Shown piece by piece: positions 24,701 to 34,987 of a DNA stretch of 64,000 nucleotides. Each line of letters opens with the position of its first letter. Position 1 is the stretch's first letter. This stretch comes from Paraconiothyrium sp. Pb-2020. Lineage: Eukaryota; Ascomycota; Dothideomycetes; Pleosporales; Didymosphaeriaceae. A program made the position numbers and the translations under genes. The stretch covers positions 2,046,001 through 2,110,000 of the forward strand of contig JAJUBI010000002.1 of NCBI GenBank assembly GCA_022419385.1, written 5' to 3'. The notes under the pieces were generated by a model that saw only the letters and a program-made list of their open reading frames with translations, did no database searches and had not been told where the DNA came from.

Positions 24701-26506
24701 TTCTTCTGTGGTTCTTTCACTGGCCGATCGTCAAAGACACTGAAGCATCTCTTAGATGCTGGCGCTGATAGCTCTGCATCTGATACGGCTGGACATACGG
24801 TGTTGCATTACTGGGTACGCCAGGTGTTTGCCATGGACCTAGCCAGTCTCTATCCTGGCTTCAATCGGTTCAACAAAAGCTTCGAAGAATTGACGAACAT
24901 TGGGGCACTTTCGGACGATGACACTCTTATTCGAGAATTGACTCCGCTAGAATTCCCTTTGGCTGCAGCTGTTCGCCTCGGGAACACCAAACTGTGCGGG
25001 GCACTTTGCATGGCCGGGGCAAATCCTGACAAACATGGCCTGACAACGAAGACCCGTCTTCCTGAGAACAACGGAACCGAGGCAATGAACTTAGAAGATC
25101 TGAATTGGAAGCCCCTCCTGGTCGCACTGATGCACAAAGCCTACACTACTGCAGCGATAGTCTTGGCCTACGGCGCAGATGTCACGTTCAAGACCCCATT
25201 ACGAAAGAGAACAAAATACAACAAGCACAGAGTAAAGGACTGCGGAACTACAGCGCTGCATGTTGCAGTCCGAAATCAATCGAAAGACTATGGTGGTTCC
25301 AGCATTTCACTGAGCACCGGGTCCTCTTCAGGCTGCACGTTCCTTGCCGTTGGGCACCCGGATTTCAAGATATCCAAGGTATCTCCAGACATGCAATTGC
25401 TCAAAATTACAGTGAGCAATTGGAAGAAGGGTGACTGGTATAAGAAGAGATTCAAAGATGATAGCTCTGATGTATGTTGCCTTGTTAACTGCACCTTGAC
25501 CGTCAATTCGCACTACCTAGCTAATGACAAGTAGTCAGAGTATGAGTTGACGAAAAATCGAACCCACAACGACAACACGGGAGATAAGCTGTTGCCCTTT
25601 GACAAGCTCGCCGGGACTATGCTGAAAAGTGTACGCGCAAAGCTCGACGACCCACTCTACATGCAAATCATAAATCAGAGACTGACACGCGAGGTACGTC
25701 AGTATGCTTTCGTCGAGCTCTTACTTAAGAAGGGCGCCCCAGTCAATGCGAAGACGCGAGAAGGCAGGACTCCCCTTCATGTGATCAATTCCAATCCAAG
25801 TCTCGCCCGGCTGCTTCTCATGTACGGCGCAGACCCCAACGTAGCAACAATAAATGGATTGACACCCCTCATGCAAGCAGCAGCACAAGGTGATAGCAGA
25901 CTTGTCGAGATTCTTCTGGCCGCTGGTGCCGATGCGGATGCACAGCTCAACGTTGCGCCTTTGAAAGAGCGCAGATGCTCTTCCTTTATTGAACGAGACA
26001 GTTGGACATTTCACCAATGCGATGCGCCTCTTACAGCTTTAACGCTCGCTGCAGAGCGCGGACACTACGAGGTAGTTGAACTTTTACTCAAGTACGGTGC
26101 GGATCCAAACAAGCCGATCGAGCATCACGCGCACGGTCGACTACCATCCAAACGGGATAGGCGGCGTCGAGCAAGGCACCATGGAGAGACTGATTCTTCA
26201 GACTCAGAAGTGAACCCTGAGGAGTGGAAGGGATATATTAGCATTGGGACTGCGTTATCATGGGCTAGGGATGAGGTGCGCCAGCTGCTACTCCGGAATG
26301 GGGCTGATTCAGCGAAGGAGGAGCCGTTAAGAGAGTGTGACTGCTCTGTGATCGAGAAGAGAAAGGAAAGAGGATGGCTTGACGATTCCGACAATGAGTG
26401 GCCTGCGCAGAGTGAGGGATCTGATTCTGACTCGAACTTGAGAAGGCATAAATATGGCAGCAGAAGGGTGGTCAAGTGGAATGGGGATACTGATGACAGT
26501 GACTGA
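21721..26506 (+). CDS. NLR-like STAND NTPase with NACHT domain and ankyrin repeats
   Basis: Five exons (21721–21928, 21986–23213, 23264–23668, 23719–25471, 25535–26506) give 1,521 aa. The first intron splits the P-loop codons, and splicing restores the Walker A motif AEAGGGKST. Walker B is LICVLDAIDEC and a sensor-like FVVTSR follows, the order expected in fungal NACHT proteins. A winged-helix-like region ends in LFHQTAQEYLV. The second half is an ankyrin array; clear repeats include RTPLHVINSNPSLARLLLMYG, NGLTPLMQAAAQGDSRLVEI and GHYEVVELLLKYGADPN. The N-terminal part is only about 70 residues with no recognised effector domain. Known relatives act in heterokaryon incompatibility and other non-self responses; this role is inferred. 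The third intron (23669–23718) uses an unusual GTTTGT donor and is the least certain junction. Confidence 0.82.
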
Positions 26507-27437
26507 GAGACATTGGTACTATGATCCTCAATGCGAATCATATATAGTTTCCTGTTTACTCGAACCGATACTTCAGAATGAGCCAATATGCATATAACTT
26601 CACCTGGGAAATGCTCCATTCATAGTAGAGACTGTGTCCCCGTTCGCAAAAACCGGGGTTTATGTGTGATATCTTGTCCGGTGCCTAAGATGGCTGAGCT
26701 AGGGCCCAAGTTCGCGTTACCCACTCTATACATGATAGCCTTGGATTCCTTGCCGACTCTCTTGTGGAACGGCCACACAGGACTCTGGAGCTTGAGGGAG
26801 CAGCAATGCATTCAATGCATCCACCAGATGGTCGAAAGCTGGGCACGCACGGGTGGGGCAACCTAAACAAATCAACAAGTCGCACACTCATACAGTTTTG
26901 CCATAGTAGCCCTCTGTGGACGGAGATTTCCAAGGTCGAAGGCCCGAATGTGCTATGGAACATCGAAGTGTTGGACGTGGGGCTCTCGCGACTTGTTTAC
27001 ACTAGTGTAGGCGCCAGAGTTGGCTAACGCAATCTAGATTAGGACAAGCTTGCGCATTATTTGGGGTCTTCCTTCCCAATATATCAACCACACGAGAAAC
27101 AAACAGCATCAGTTTTAGCGATCTCACTTTACGACACTCAACTGCTTGAGTGCATTGGTCGAATCATTCTTGCAGCTTGTGAGCCACTGAGCGGCATTCG
27201 ACTTGTTTTCGTTGCCCACTGCGCTCGCTCGATACGGTAACAGTGAAGGTGGTAATCTCAGCTTTAATACACCACAGTCGAAGTGAGAGACAGTCAACCC
27301 AGCAAGCACATATCGCGCGCGCTCGTCTGTATTTTGAAACCTCCAAATTCTCTCGATCGCATCCCGCTCGCTCGACTAGAACTCTGCCAGGCTCACTTTG
27401 CAGTATCTTCACATCGCTACCATTCAGTTCAACCCTC
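26507..27437. other. Intergenic region
   Basis: This 931-bp stretch lies between the NLR stop and the OGFr-domain gene. Overlapping short frames on both strands near 26,590–27,030 show no recognisable protein. It should hold the NLR terminator and the next promoter. Confidence 0.45.
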
Positions 27438-28429
27438 ATGGCGCTACACAATGCTACTGGCCGGTCAGGCGATCAGCCGTCTATCATCGACTTCTATAAC
27501 CCTCACATCAATGGCAGAGACGCACATGGTCGCACGCGTGAGCAAATGCTTAAGTGGAGTAAGTAGAGCCTCATCATGTCAAGCTTTGAACGACATGCTA
27601 ATCTGCACCAGAGCATGATAAGCTAGAGCGCTGCCATGATTACATCCAGATTCTCTTCCCTCTTCCAGAAGGCTCCATGTTCAGCTACAACGCCCCAATT
27701 ATCGATAAGGAGACGTTGGAAGCCTTCCGCTCGAGCGTCGTTCTACAGATGACACTGATTCAAGCTTTCGTCACAATGTTGGAGTTCTATGGCTTCGAGG
27801 CTACGGACGGTTCAACAAGTTTAACAGGAAAAGTCGCAGTGGCTAAACCTCACGTGACTCAGGCTCAGCCGGACAAGGGAAAGGGAAAAGCTACGGAGAT
27901 CAAAGGTGTGTAAAACGTATTACCCTGCGTTATCCGAGGTTAGGCACCGGCAACGGTGGCTAAATCCTTGTTCCTGTCCACTGACTGTACCGTCAACGCA
28001 GAGCAAGCCGAGAACCGCAAAGACAGTGCTAAGCCCGCCGCATCCGCGCATGCCAACGACTCTGCTGCATCGCGCTCCAATACAAAAGAGCTCGAGGCAT
28101 TGGAAGCATTTTCTGTTGGCCGTGAATTCTTCGTAGAACGTGGACCAGACTTTGCGGAGCGCTCCAAAAACTGGTGTGTTCGCATGGATCACAACCACCT
28201 CCGCATCACTCGTATTCTGCGCTGCTTGCGTGTACTGGGTCTGCAGCTTCAGTGCGAGGCGTTTTACAATGCGCTCACGGATGTGTACAACGACCCTAAG
28301 ATCAATATCGGCGAGCGCTCGATGATGTTCTGGAAGAGGGCGGTCCGTGAGCCGTTGCATATTGCGCCCGATGGCACAGAATGCGATTGGTTGCGCAAGT
28401 GGCAAGAGACTGAACAGACACATGGTTAG
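27438..28429 (+). CDS. Opioid growth factor receptor (OGFr) conserved-domain protein
   Basis: Three exons (27438–27558, 27612–27905, 28002–28429) give 280 aa. The N-terminal block FYNPHINGRDAHGRTREQML, then DKLERCHDYIQILFPLPEGS, is the hallmark of the OGFr conserved region, which in animals binds opioid growth factor at the nuclear envelope. The domain resumes after a low-complexity Lys/Ala insert as NHLRITRILRCLRVLGLQLQ and ends with an AFYNALTDVYND-type helix. Fungal members are soluble proteins of unknown function and have no known opioid ligand, so a receptor role should not be assumed. All introns are GT–AG with good CTNAC branch sites. The ATG at 27438 is preceded by CCTC and is the first in frame. 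Confidence 0.8.
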
Positions 28430-28952
28430 GTACGTCGTCAATAAACGTCTGCCTGTGGAAACTGGCTATCAACTCACCATGCATTAGAATCTTCTTGAGG
28501 CCTCGTGTGCGAACCCGTCACAACGGAATAGCCCACGTCTTTTCGAAGGATGCAAGGAGGAATGGTATAGGGCTGAGTGGCAAGCACAGAATTTTGATGC
28601 CATGCGTTCCAAGGTGAAGAAAAAGATACTGGCGTTCTCCCATCCGCTTTCCTTTGGAGAGGTCGAATGCTTTGATCAGGAACCGAGCATGGCTACTTCG
28701 AAACCCTGCGGCAATCACACCCATATAGACCGCTTGGCTCCTCGATCTTGATAGTATTGTTTCTTTGCGAGTACGTCACGAGTAGGAGTTGCCAAGCCCA
28801 GGGTTATCACGGGATAACCTAATTACTATGCCCGGACATTCACCGTTCATCACTCAACGTGCGAGGACACCAAATGTTACCTTGTTCAGGATATATTCGC
28901 ATTCCATAGATATATACACGGCACTTACTGCCTGTTCACCCCTTCTGTTCGC
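28430..28952. other. Convergent 3' intergenic region
   Basis: These 523 bp separate the stops of two convergent genes (OGFr-domain on plus, complex I subunit on minus). A 68-codon minus-strand frame (28518–28724) has no recognisable features. No RNA gene was seen. Confidence 0.45.
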
Positions 28953-29392
28953 TTAGAATTCCGAGATCATATCTCCTCGCCTCTTGCCGCGCATATCCCA
29001 CTTGCCCTAACCTTCTGTTAGCTTGTTCCGTCCCATTGCAACCTGCCGACAAGACCCACATCAGTCATGTATCCAGCGGTCCCAAGCATAGCCGGCACAA
29101 CGATAACATATGCGAAGGTGATCCAGGCAGTCCGGGGCGTCCAGCGGAAGTACTTGTGTCGGTTCACCGTCATTTCTGTCTTCGTCAGCGTCATTGCCTC
29201 CTCCACCCCCCACTACTAGATCGTCGCGGGCGAAAGAGAGATCGGAGGGTATCGCAGGGCATCGTACGGTTCCATTTGATGAGGGCCGGGTCCATGTGGA
29301 CCGCTGCGACGGTGGTTAGCATGGCGAGCCATTGCGCGGTGGGAAGAGCGGGCGGGCGCACCTGGGGGGTTGTGGGGGCCGAATCCCGCCAT
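28953..29392 (-). CDS. NADH:ubiquinone oxidoreductase B15/NDUFB4-like accessory subunit
   Basis: Four short exons (29362–29392, 29268–29303, 29060–29175, 28953–29006) join to a 237-nt frame encoding 78 aa. No single open frame reveals it, since exons one and two are 31 and 36 nt. The spliced protein contains MDPALIKWN, then NRHKYFRWTPRTAWITFAYV, one membrane helix (AYVIVVPAMLGTAGYM) and the C-terminal block RGKRRGDMISEF, matching fungal B15 subunits of mitochondrial complex I in order and length. It is a single-span accessory protein of the membrane arm in the inner mitochondrial membrane. All three introns are GT–AG. The neighbouring glutathione S-transferase is transcribed divergently from about 550 bp away. 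Confidence 0.85.
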
Positions 29393-29944
29393 TTTGAAGG
29401 TCTGGAAGGCAGTAATTCCGGGTGTAGAGGGTTGTTGTGTGGCTGCGAAGGAAAGCCTTGTCGTCGTGGTTGTGACCGACGATGAGGTCGGCGAACGAAC
29501 ATGACTAAGCTAAAGTCTTGGCAATTGATGGCTCAGAGGTTCGAACTCGGGTGTGTATGCCACTGAATGTGGCTCAACATGTTTCTGATCTTCGTAGTCA
29601 CCGCATCTCCGCGAGGCTGCTCCTGCAGGTCGGCGTTGCTGTCGTACGAGCCGATGTCCGCACATGGACCCGTTTCCATCCGCGCAACGAGTCTTCGGAG
29701 CTCCTCCAAGCTCATGGATCGCTTCCTGCCGGTCATGCGATGCTGCCAAAACCAGTTGCACGGTCGGCGCAGCCATGCGCGAAGTGTCCGATGATGTCTC
29801 CGGCTCGCCGTTTCCTGAGCCTTACAAAAGTAGCGTGCTGGCCGAACATCTAGGATCGCCCTTCCCTCTCCACTTCCACCTCACTACCTCTAATCCCTTT
29901 GTAAGCTAATCCAGAGCGATAATCGCGCCGCCCTCCGCGACAAC
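29393..29944. promoter_or_regulatory. Divergent promoter region, complex I subunit and GST
   Basis: About 550 bp separate two divergent starts (29392 minus, 29945 plus). Several GC-rich overlapping frames here are not convincing genes. A GGTTCGAACTC sequence at about 29,537 resembles a tRNA B box but has no matching stem or A box. Confidence 0.45.
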
Positions 29945-31043
29945 ATGTCTACAGTAGCTAAGGCCGATCAAGGCGCCAAATTGACGGTGCACTGGTAAGC
30001 CCAGCCAGCCTTGCGGTTGCTCGCGCCATCATGGTGCAGGTGCAGCACAAGCCCCGTGACCAAGAACCGCATTCGCGACCCCAAGATCTGCAGCTCCGCA
30101 ATCATGGACTGACAAACTGCACAGGCTGAATGAGTCTCGTGGCCAACGCATTGTTTGGCTGCTCGAAGAACTCAGCCTTGATTATGAAATCAAGGTCTAT
30201 TTCAGGCAGAACAAGCGTTCGCCTCCAGAGCTGAAGCAGGTTCATCCGCTCGGCAAGTCACCAGTAATTACTATCGAGGCACCGAGACTGGAAGAACCGC
30301 TGGTCCTAGCAGAGTCTGCCGCGATTGTGGAATATGTCTCCGATCACTTCGGGCCACGGCTTATCCCAAAACGTTATCCGGACGGAGGTGATGGTCTCAT
30401 CGGCGCAGAAACGAAAGAATGGTTGCGGTTTCGTGTAAGTGCGATTCCTGTTGCTATCGATGCGTTCCTTGAATCTTTCCGAAACTTGCCCATCTTCAAC
30501 ATCGATCGATGCGTACTCCTCGACCACGACAAGAGCAAGATTTGGACGTTTTGCTTCAACGCTGCAAAGCATGCGGTGCTTGAATCAGAACCAGTCGCAT
30601 GGTTAACATTTTGGTAGTTTTTGATGCATTACGCCGAAGGCTCCCTCATGCCCGTTCTGCTCACCGGCCTGATGACGCACAACATACGCTCGGCTCCTGT
30701 CCCTTTCTTCCTCAAGTTCATCACCAAGAACATCGCCGACATGGTCGACAACAAGTTTACAAACGCAGAACTCAAGCTGCACCTGGATTACTTGGAGGCT
30801 CTTCTCGCAGAATCTCCCAACGACGACTTTCTCTGTGGACCTAACCTTACGGGCGCTGACTTTATGATGATTTTCGTATTGGAAGCAGCAGTGTTATTCA
30901 AAACACTGAACGAGACCAGCTATCCAAAGCTATATAGCTACGTCCGCCGCATCCAGAATCGGGATGCCTACAAACGGGCGGGCGATAAGGTTTCGGAGGC
31001 CAGTGGCGTAAGGTACGTACCATTCTCTGAGACCAAGCTGTAG
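29945..31043 (+). CDS. Glutathione S-transferase (Gtt1-like)
   Basis: Three exons (29945–29994, 30125–30434, 30618–31043) give 261 aa. The N-terminal thioredoxin-fold half shows HWLNESRGQRIVWLLEELSL, HPLGKSPVITI with the cis-proline that binds glutathione, and LAESAAIVEYVSDHF, where the ES pair contacts the gamma-glutamyl group. The C-terminal helical domain carries GPNLTGADFMMIF, the usual N-capping box region. This pattern fits the fungal Gtt1 class, which conjugates glutathione to electrophiles or acts as a peroxidase, usually in cytosol or ER. The second intron is long for this window at 183 nt; reading into it produces a stop, and splicing CGT to TTTTTG restores the helix HYAEGSLMPVLL. 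Confidence 0.9.
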
Positions 31044-31709
31044 CGGCGGTCGCGCAGGGGACAAGACGGTTCGTGCGGGTTTTGTAGCTCGACAGTAGCG
31101 TAGATTACTCAAGTCGGTGCTCGCGCTTCCAAGCTCTCTACATCTAGTCTCGTGTGGTGACGCCTGTCACACCGACTCACGTCAGCGACGAGGCATGGCC
31201 ATGTAAACGCCACCGAAGCCAGGGCTTTTCTGGACTGGCAAGTCAAGCTTCCAAATGTCAGCCTCAGCCCTCGACGTCTCATCCTTGACGGTTGTCGCCC
31301 ATATCCGAGAGCCCCTTTGCGTCATGTCTCGCCCGAAGGACGCCCTTGTCCGACTGCACCGCAGATGCAGCAGAGCAGCGTTAGTCTTCTGTAACGGCTT
31401 ATATATGGGGACATGGAGGTGCGGATCCTGAAAGCCACGTCCAGACGGCACCCTCTACGCCCTCGACACGCCCCGCTCACGACACGTGCCCGCCCTCGCC
31501 CCATGCCCAGGTACGATTACATACGCCGCGCCCCTCTTGACTAAGGCACCACGCTAGGCCGTTTGGAGCACGCGTTCCGAAAGCTGTACACGCGAAACTT
31601 ATTCATCATTCCATCAGCAGCCCTTTACGACGAGTCCTCTGCATTGCTCGCAGTCTCCTCGTCCGTCGCTGCGACTGCGCAGCCAGGCGTCCACAGGCGA
31701 TCCGCTCCT
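31044..31709. other. Intergenic region upstream of the double-BTB gene
   Basis: This 666-bp stretch holds the GST 3' end and the promoter and leader of the BTB gene. An open frame in phase with the BTB protein extends up to 31,563 but starts with TTG, so it is treated as leader. Confidence 0.45.
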
Positions 31710-34315
31710 ATGCCTGAACAGCAGCGCGGTCGCACATCCTCTCAAGACTTTGCAGTCCCAAGCACTGACCAACCATTTGCCCACCCGTTCGGTGGAGCAG
31801 AGGGAGCTCCAGCTCCCCAGCAAGCCTTCTCCGCGCAACCACGCCAGCGCCATGAAACATACCCAGCTACAAATGGTCCCATTGCGCCGACAACGCTCAC
31901 TCAAGCTTCCGCGGTGGACCAAACATTGAGATACTCGAATTTTGGCGCGCCACAGGGCTCCGCGCCGATCCCAGGAGCTCCAGTACAGTTCCCTAGCGGC
32001 TACGGCTTCAGCCCCGGCGGCCCATTGGCATGGGATTGGGGGAATGCCGTTGACTTCACCGACTACACGCCCCATTACGAACCGCAGGGCGAGCTGGTCC
32101 AAGAGCTCCAGACCCAGCAAGCGCCAAACACCGATTTCAGCATCCCACTCCCAGTCACGAACACCGGCACAGCTCACCAGCCTCCGCCACAAACCTCCTC
32201 TGCGCAACCTGTCGTGGTTCAGGATCCACTTCTCCCACCTCCGAGACCCGCCCAGCGACTCTCGGTCCAAACGGGCATGAAGAGAAAGGCAGCCTCGGAG
32301 CCCAATACCGGCATTCCAGAAGCTGTGAATGGGCCGGGCGAGGAGAAGGCCGCGAAGCGACCGAACAAGTCGCGAGCCTCGTCTATAGCCTCCGCGGCTT
32401 CTCCAGTTGTGTCAACCGCCACTGCGCCCGAAGCGCGAGCACCTGTATCTCCGTCCGCATCCATGACCGCACCGGCGGCTCTCGAAAGCACCGCTCAGTT
32501 CAACAATGAGCCACAGAAACGCAGAGAGCCAAGCAAGGGCACTGGACCGCAGGGGCGTGTCATTGACGTCTCGACGCCCCGGCGCATCGTGGAGTCGCGT
32601 GGGGGAGCGGACGTACTGCCTTCGGGTAAAGTGTTTCCAATACAAATCGGCTCGGAGCTTTTCAGGCTCTCTGGAGCGTCTATATCGTCGGATGGTGAGC
32701 ATAACGCTAACTCTTTATTAAAGCTGAGCACAAGCTAACTATGCAAGAGCGCCCTCGTATTTCTCCCATTTCTTTGGAGAGCAGATCCACAGCAACTCAG
32801 GACGTGCTGGGGACATAAGGACATTGTATATAGACCGCGACCCTGACACGTTCCGCGATATCGCCCTGCATCTACAAGGGTACCATATCAGTCCCCGCGA
32901 TGGTGAGCACTTCGTGCGATTGTTCGCCGATGCGCAATTCTACTCACGTAAGCCTGACGCCAGTTACAATTCCGCTCGCCGAATTGACTGACCCCGCGCA
33001 AGTGCCTCGACTTACGAAGCAGCTGTTTAGCACCGACATCTTCATTCGCATCGGCGGCGTTCCCTTTCAAATTCCGCGCGACTTATTCTCATCGCCGGGG
33101 GACAGTCCAAATTATCTCTCACTCGGCTTCGCGCAATTCTTCTCCACGCCTTCCGAAGTCTTTCCTGGGCTTGACCGCAATGCGCTACTACGTCCACCAT
33201 CCATTTCGCCACCCTCGGTGCCCAATCGGAGTGGAGAGACATTCGGCGAGCTAGTCAAGATGCTTCAAGGTTATCCTATGGAAATCCGCAACGATGCACA
33301 TAGGTCGCAGCTTCTGAGAGATGCACGGTACTTCCACCTGAGAGGGCTCGAGCAGAGACTTATACCCTGCGAAACTTCCTATAATGCCCAGAGAGGTCAA
33401 TCTGAAATCTTGATTAGGTTAGACGATTTAAGGCAATCTGGGGTTACGTTCAGTCCAGATATGCCAACGAGCCAACCAGATTCCGGTTCTGGCTCGAATG
33501 CTCCTTCGCAGCTGGGTGTATCGCCTGCTCCATCCAGTAAGCCGACAAGCCCATCGCCCTCACCCAACAGCATCCGCTTCAAAGCCGGTACAGTCTCGTA
33601 CGCGCGGCCTTACACAGACGATCATGCTAGCACGAACATCCTTATCCTCGAACTATCGTCCAACGAATCCACAACACTGCACCTCCCTGTAGACCCTCCG
33701 AGACCGACATCTTCGTCGAAGTCGTTCACCCTAAACTTGAGAGCCACCTTTCACGGAAGCACGCTCGCCCGTATTACGTCGCTGTTCTCGGTAATAGCGT
33801 CGAAAATGGGACTGCCTGCAACTCAGCCGCTTGGTCTCATGATGATGCAGTCCGGTGGTGGCGTGGTCGCACAGCCTATCTCGCCCGCCAACTCGGGCTT
33901 GAGCGAGCGCCGCGTGCGCGTCCGGCTGGACCCAGAGTGTTACCTGGAAATCGACAACGCGCCTGCGGAGATAGCGCTTGATCCGGGCACAGGTCGTGTG
34001 GGCATACGGCGCAATAATGGAGAACCGAGCAACAAACGCATCAAGACGTCCGAGGACGTGGGACACTACGAGAGGCCCATAGGGCCAAGTGTCCATGAAT
34101 GGATCTGGGGCGGAGCAAGGGACAGTGAGATTGTTGGCAAAGATGGAGAGCAAATGGAGGAGACCATCGTGCTTAAAAGAGCGCATTGGAGAATACGGGT
34201 GGAGAACCTGGAAGGGGAAGCTACGAAGATGAGCGTTGTGTTGTGCGGCGTTAGGATAGAGGGGTACAGTGGAGAGAAGGGGCGAAATCAAGGACGCGGG
34301 TTCTTAGGCAGCTGA
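31710..34315 (+). CDS. Double-BTB/POZ protein (Whi2-like)
   Basis: Three exons (31710–32694, 32750–32947, 33003–34315) give 831 aa. The first 290 or so residues are a disordered Pro/Gln/Ala-rich region with a nuclear-type basic patch (GMKRKAAS). Two T1-type BTB domains follow: one starting KVFPIQIGSELFRLSG and running across both introns to YHISPRDGEHFVRLFADAQF, the second starting DIFIRIGGVPFQIPRDLF and including LQGYPMEIRNDAHR. The C-terminal third is ordered and beta-rich (RVRVRLDPECYLEIDN). Fungal proteins with this arrangement are often described as Whi2-like; yeast Whi2 works with Psr1/Psr2 phosphatases in stress and TORC1 signalling. That role is inference, and a transcriptional role is also possible. 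Exon junctions are exact within the first BTB. Confidence 0.75.
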
Positions 34316-34641
34316 TTGTAAGGTTAGCCAGCGGAGCGAGTTATCTCGATGGACCAGAGTGTGGGGGCACACATTATATGTTGACCCTTCGTACTGCATC
34401 AGCTTTAATAGCTTGTGTTCGACAGCGTTTTGTATCATCATCGTATCAACCAACATTGGGAAATTCTAAAAGAGTCCTCATATATACTACAGGCACTTTG
34501 TTGGGAAAACAAAGATCTCGCTATCGAGATGACAGAAGCGGACTGAAAACACATACCAATCTTTCGCACCTCTTCCGTCCTTTCGATGTCGTTCTACACG
34601 GCTCGGTATAAATGGGAGCTCCGAGCCCCCCAAATAATCCT
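34316..34641. other. Convergent 3' intergenic region
   Basis: About 330 bp between the stops of the BTB gene (plus) and the small secreted protein gene (minus). Nothing else was recognised. Confidence 0.4.
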
Positions 34642-34987
34642 CTACATAACAGCACACAGCTTCCCTGGTTTAGCTACAGCCACAGCCATGTTATCGATCC
34701 AGGACTTCTCCTTGTCACCTCCCTTCTCCTGGTTGCCTCCCGGCCCAGGATCGTTCACATCCAGGTTCTGTGTGATTTCGTGGAGAGGCGCGCGGGCTAC
34801 TATACTAGGTGTTTCTGTGGGGTTTCAGTGTGAAGTCTGGGGAGATGGTGATAAGGTAAGGGAACTTACTGTCGGTGAGCGTAAGGGAGGGCTTGAAGGC
34901 GATGGAGCGAGCGTCCGGGTTGGTGATGGGTGTCGCGATGACTATAAGCGTGAGTAGCCCCATAAGGGGCAAGAGTGCAAGCAACAT
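34642..34987 (-). CDS. Small secreted protein candidate
   Basis: Two exons (34870–34987 and 34642–34814) join across a 55-nt GTAAGT...CACAG intron to encode 96 aa. The N-terminus is a clear signal peptide (MLLALLPLMGLLTLIVIATP), with likely cleavage just after it. The mature part is about 70 residues, hydrophilic, with a Gly/Pro/Lys-rich centre (VNDPGPGGNQEKGGDKEKS), and has a single cysteine, so it is not a disulfide-rich effector type. It shows no similarity that I recognise. Support comes from the signal sequence, an exact splice junction and an open frame of correct phase on both sides; there is no homology support, so it may be lineage-specific or spurious. Confidence 0.55.

Noticed and set aside
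29530..29560. tRNA-like B-box (GGTTCGAACTC)
   Set aside because: No A box at the right distance and no T-stem pairing, so no cloverleaf can be drawn.
31614..32270. Minus-strand open frame of 218 codons
   Set aside because: Antisense to the BTB protein's low-complexity region, with Arg/Trp-rich random-looking composition.
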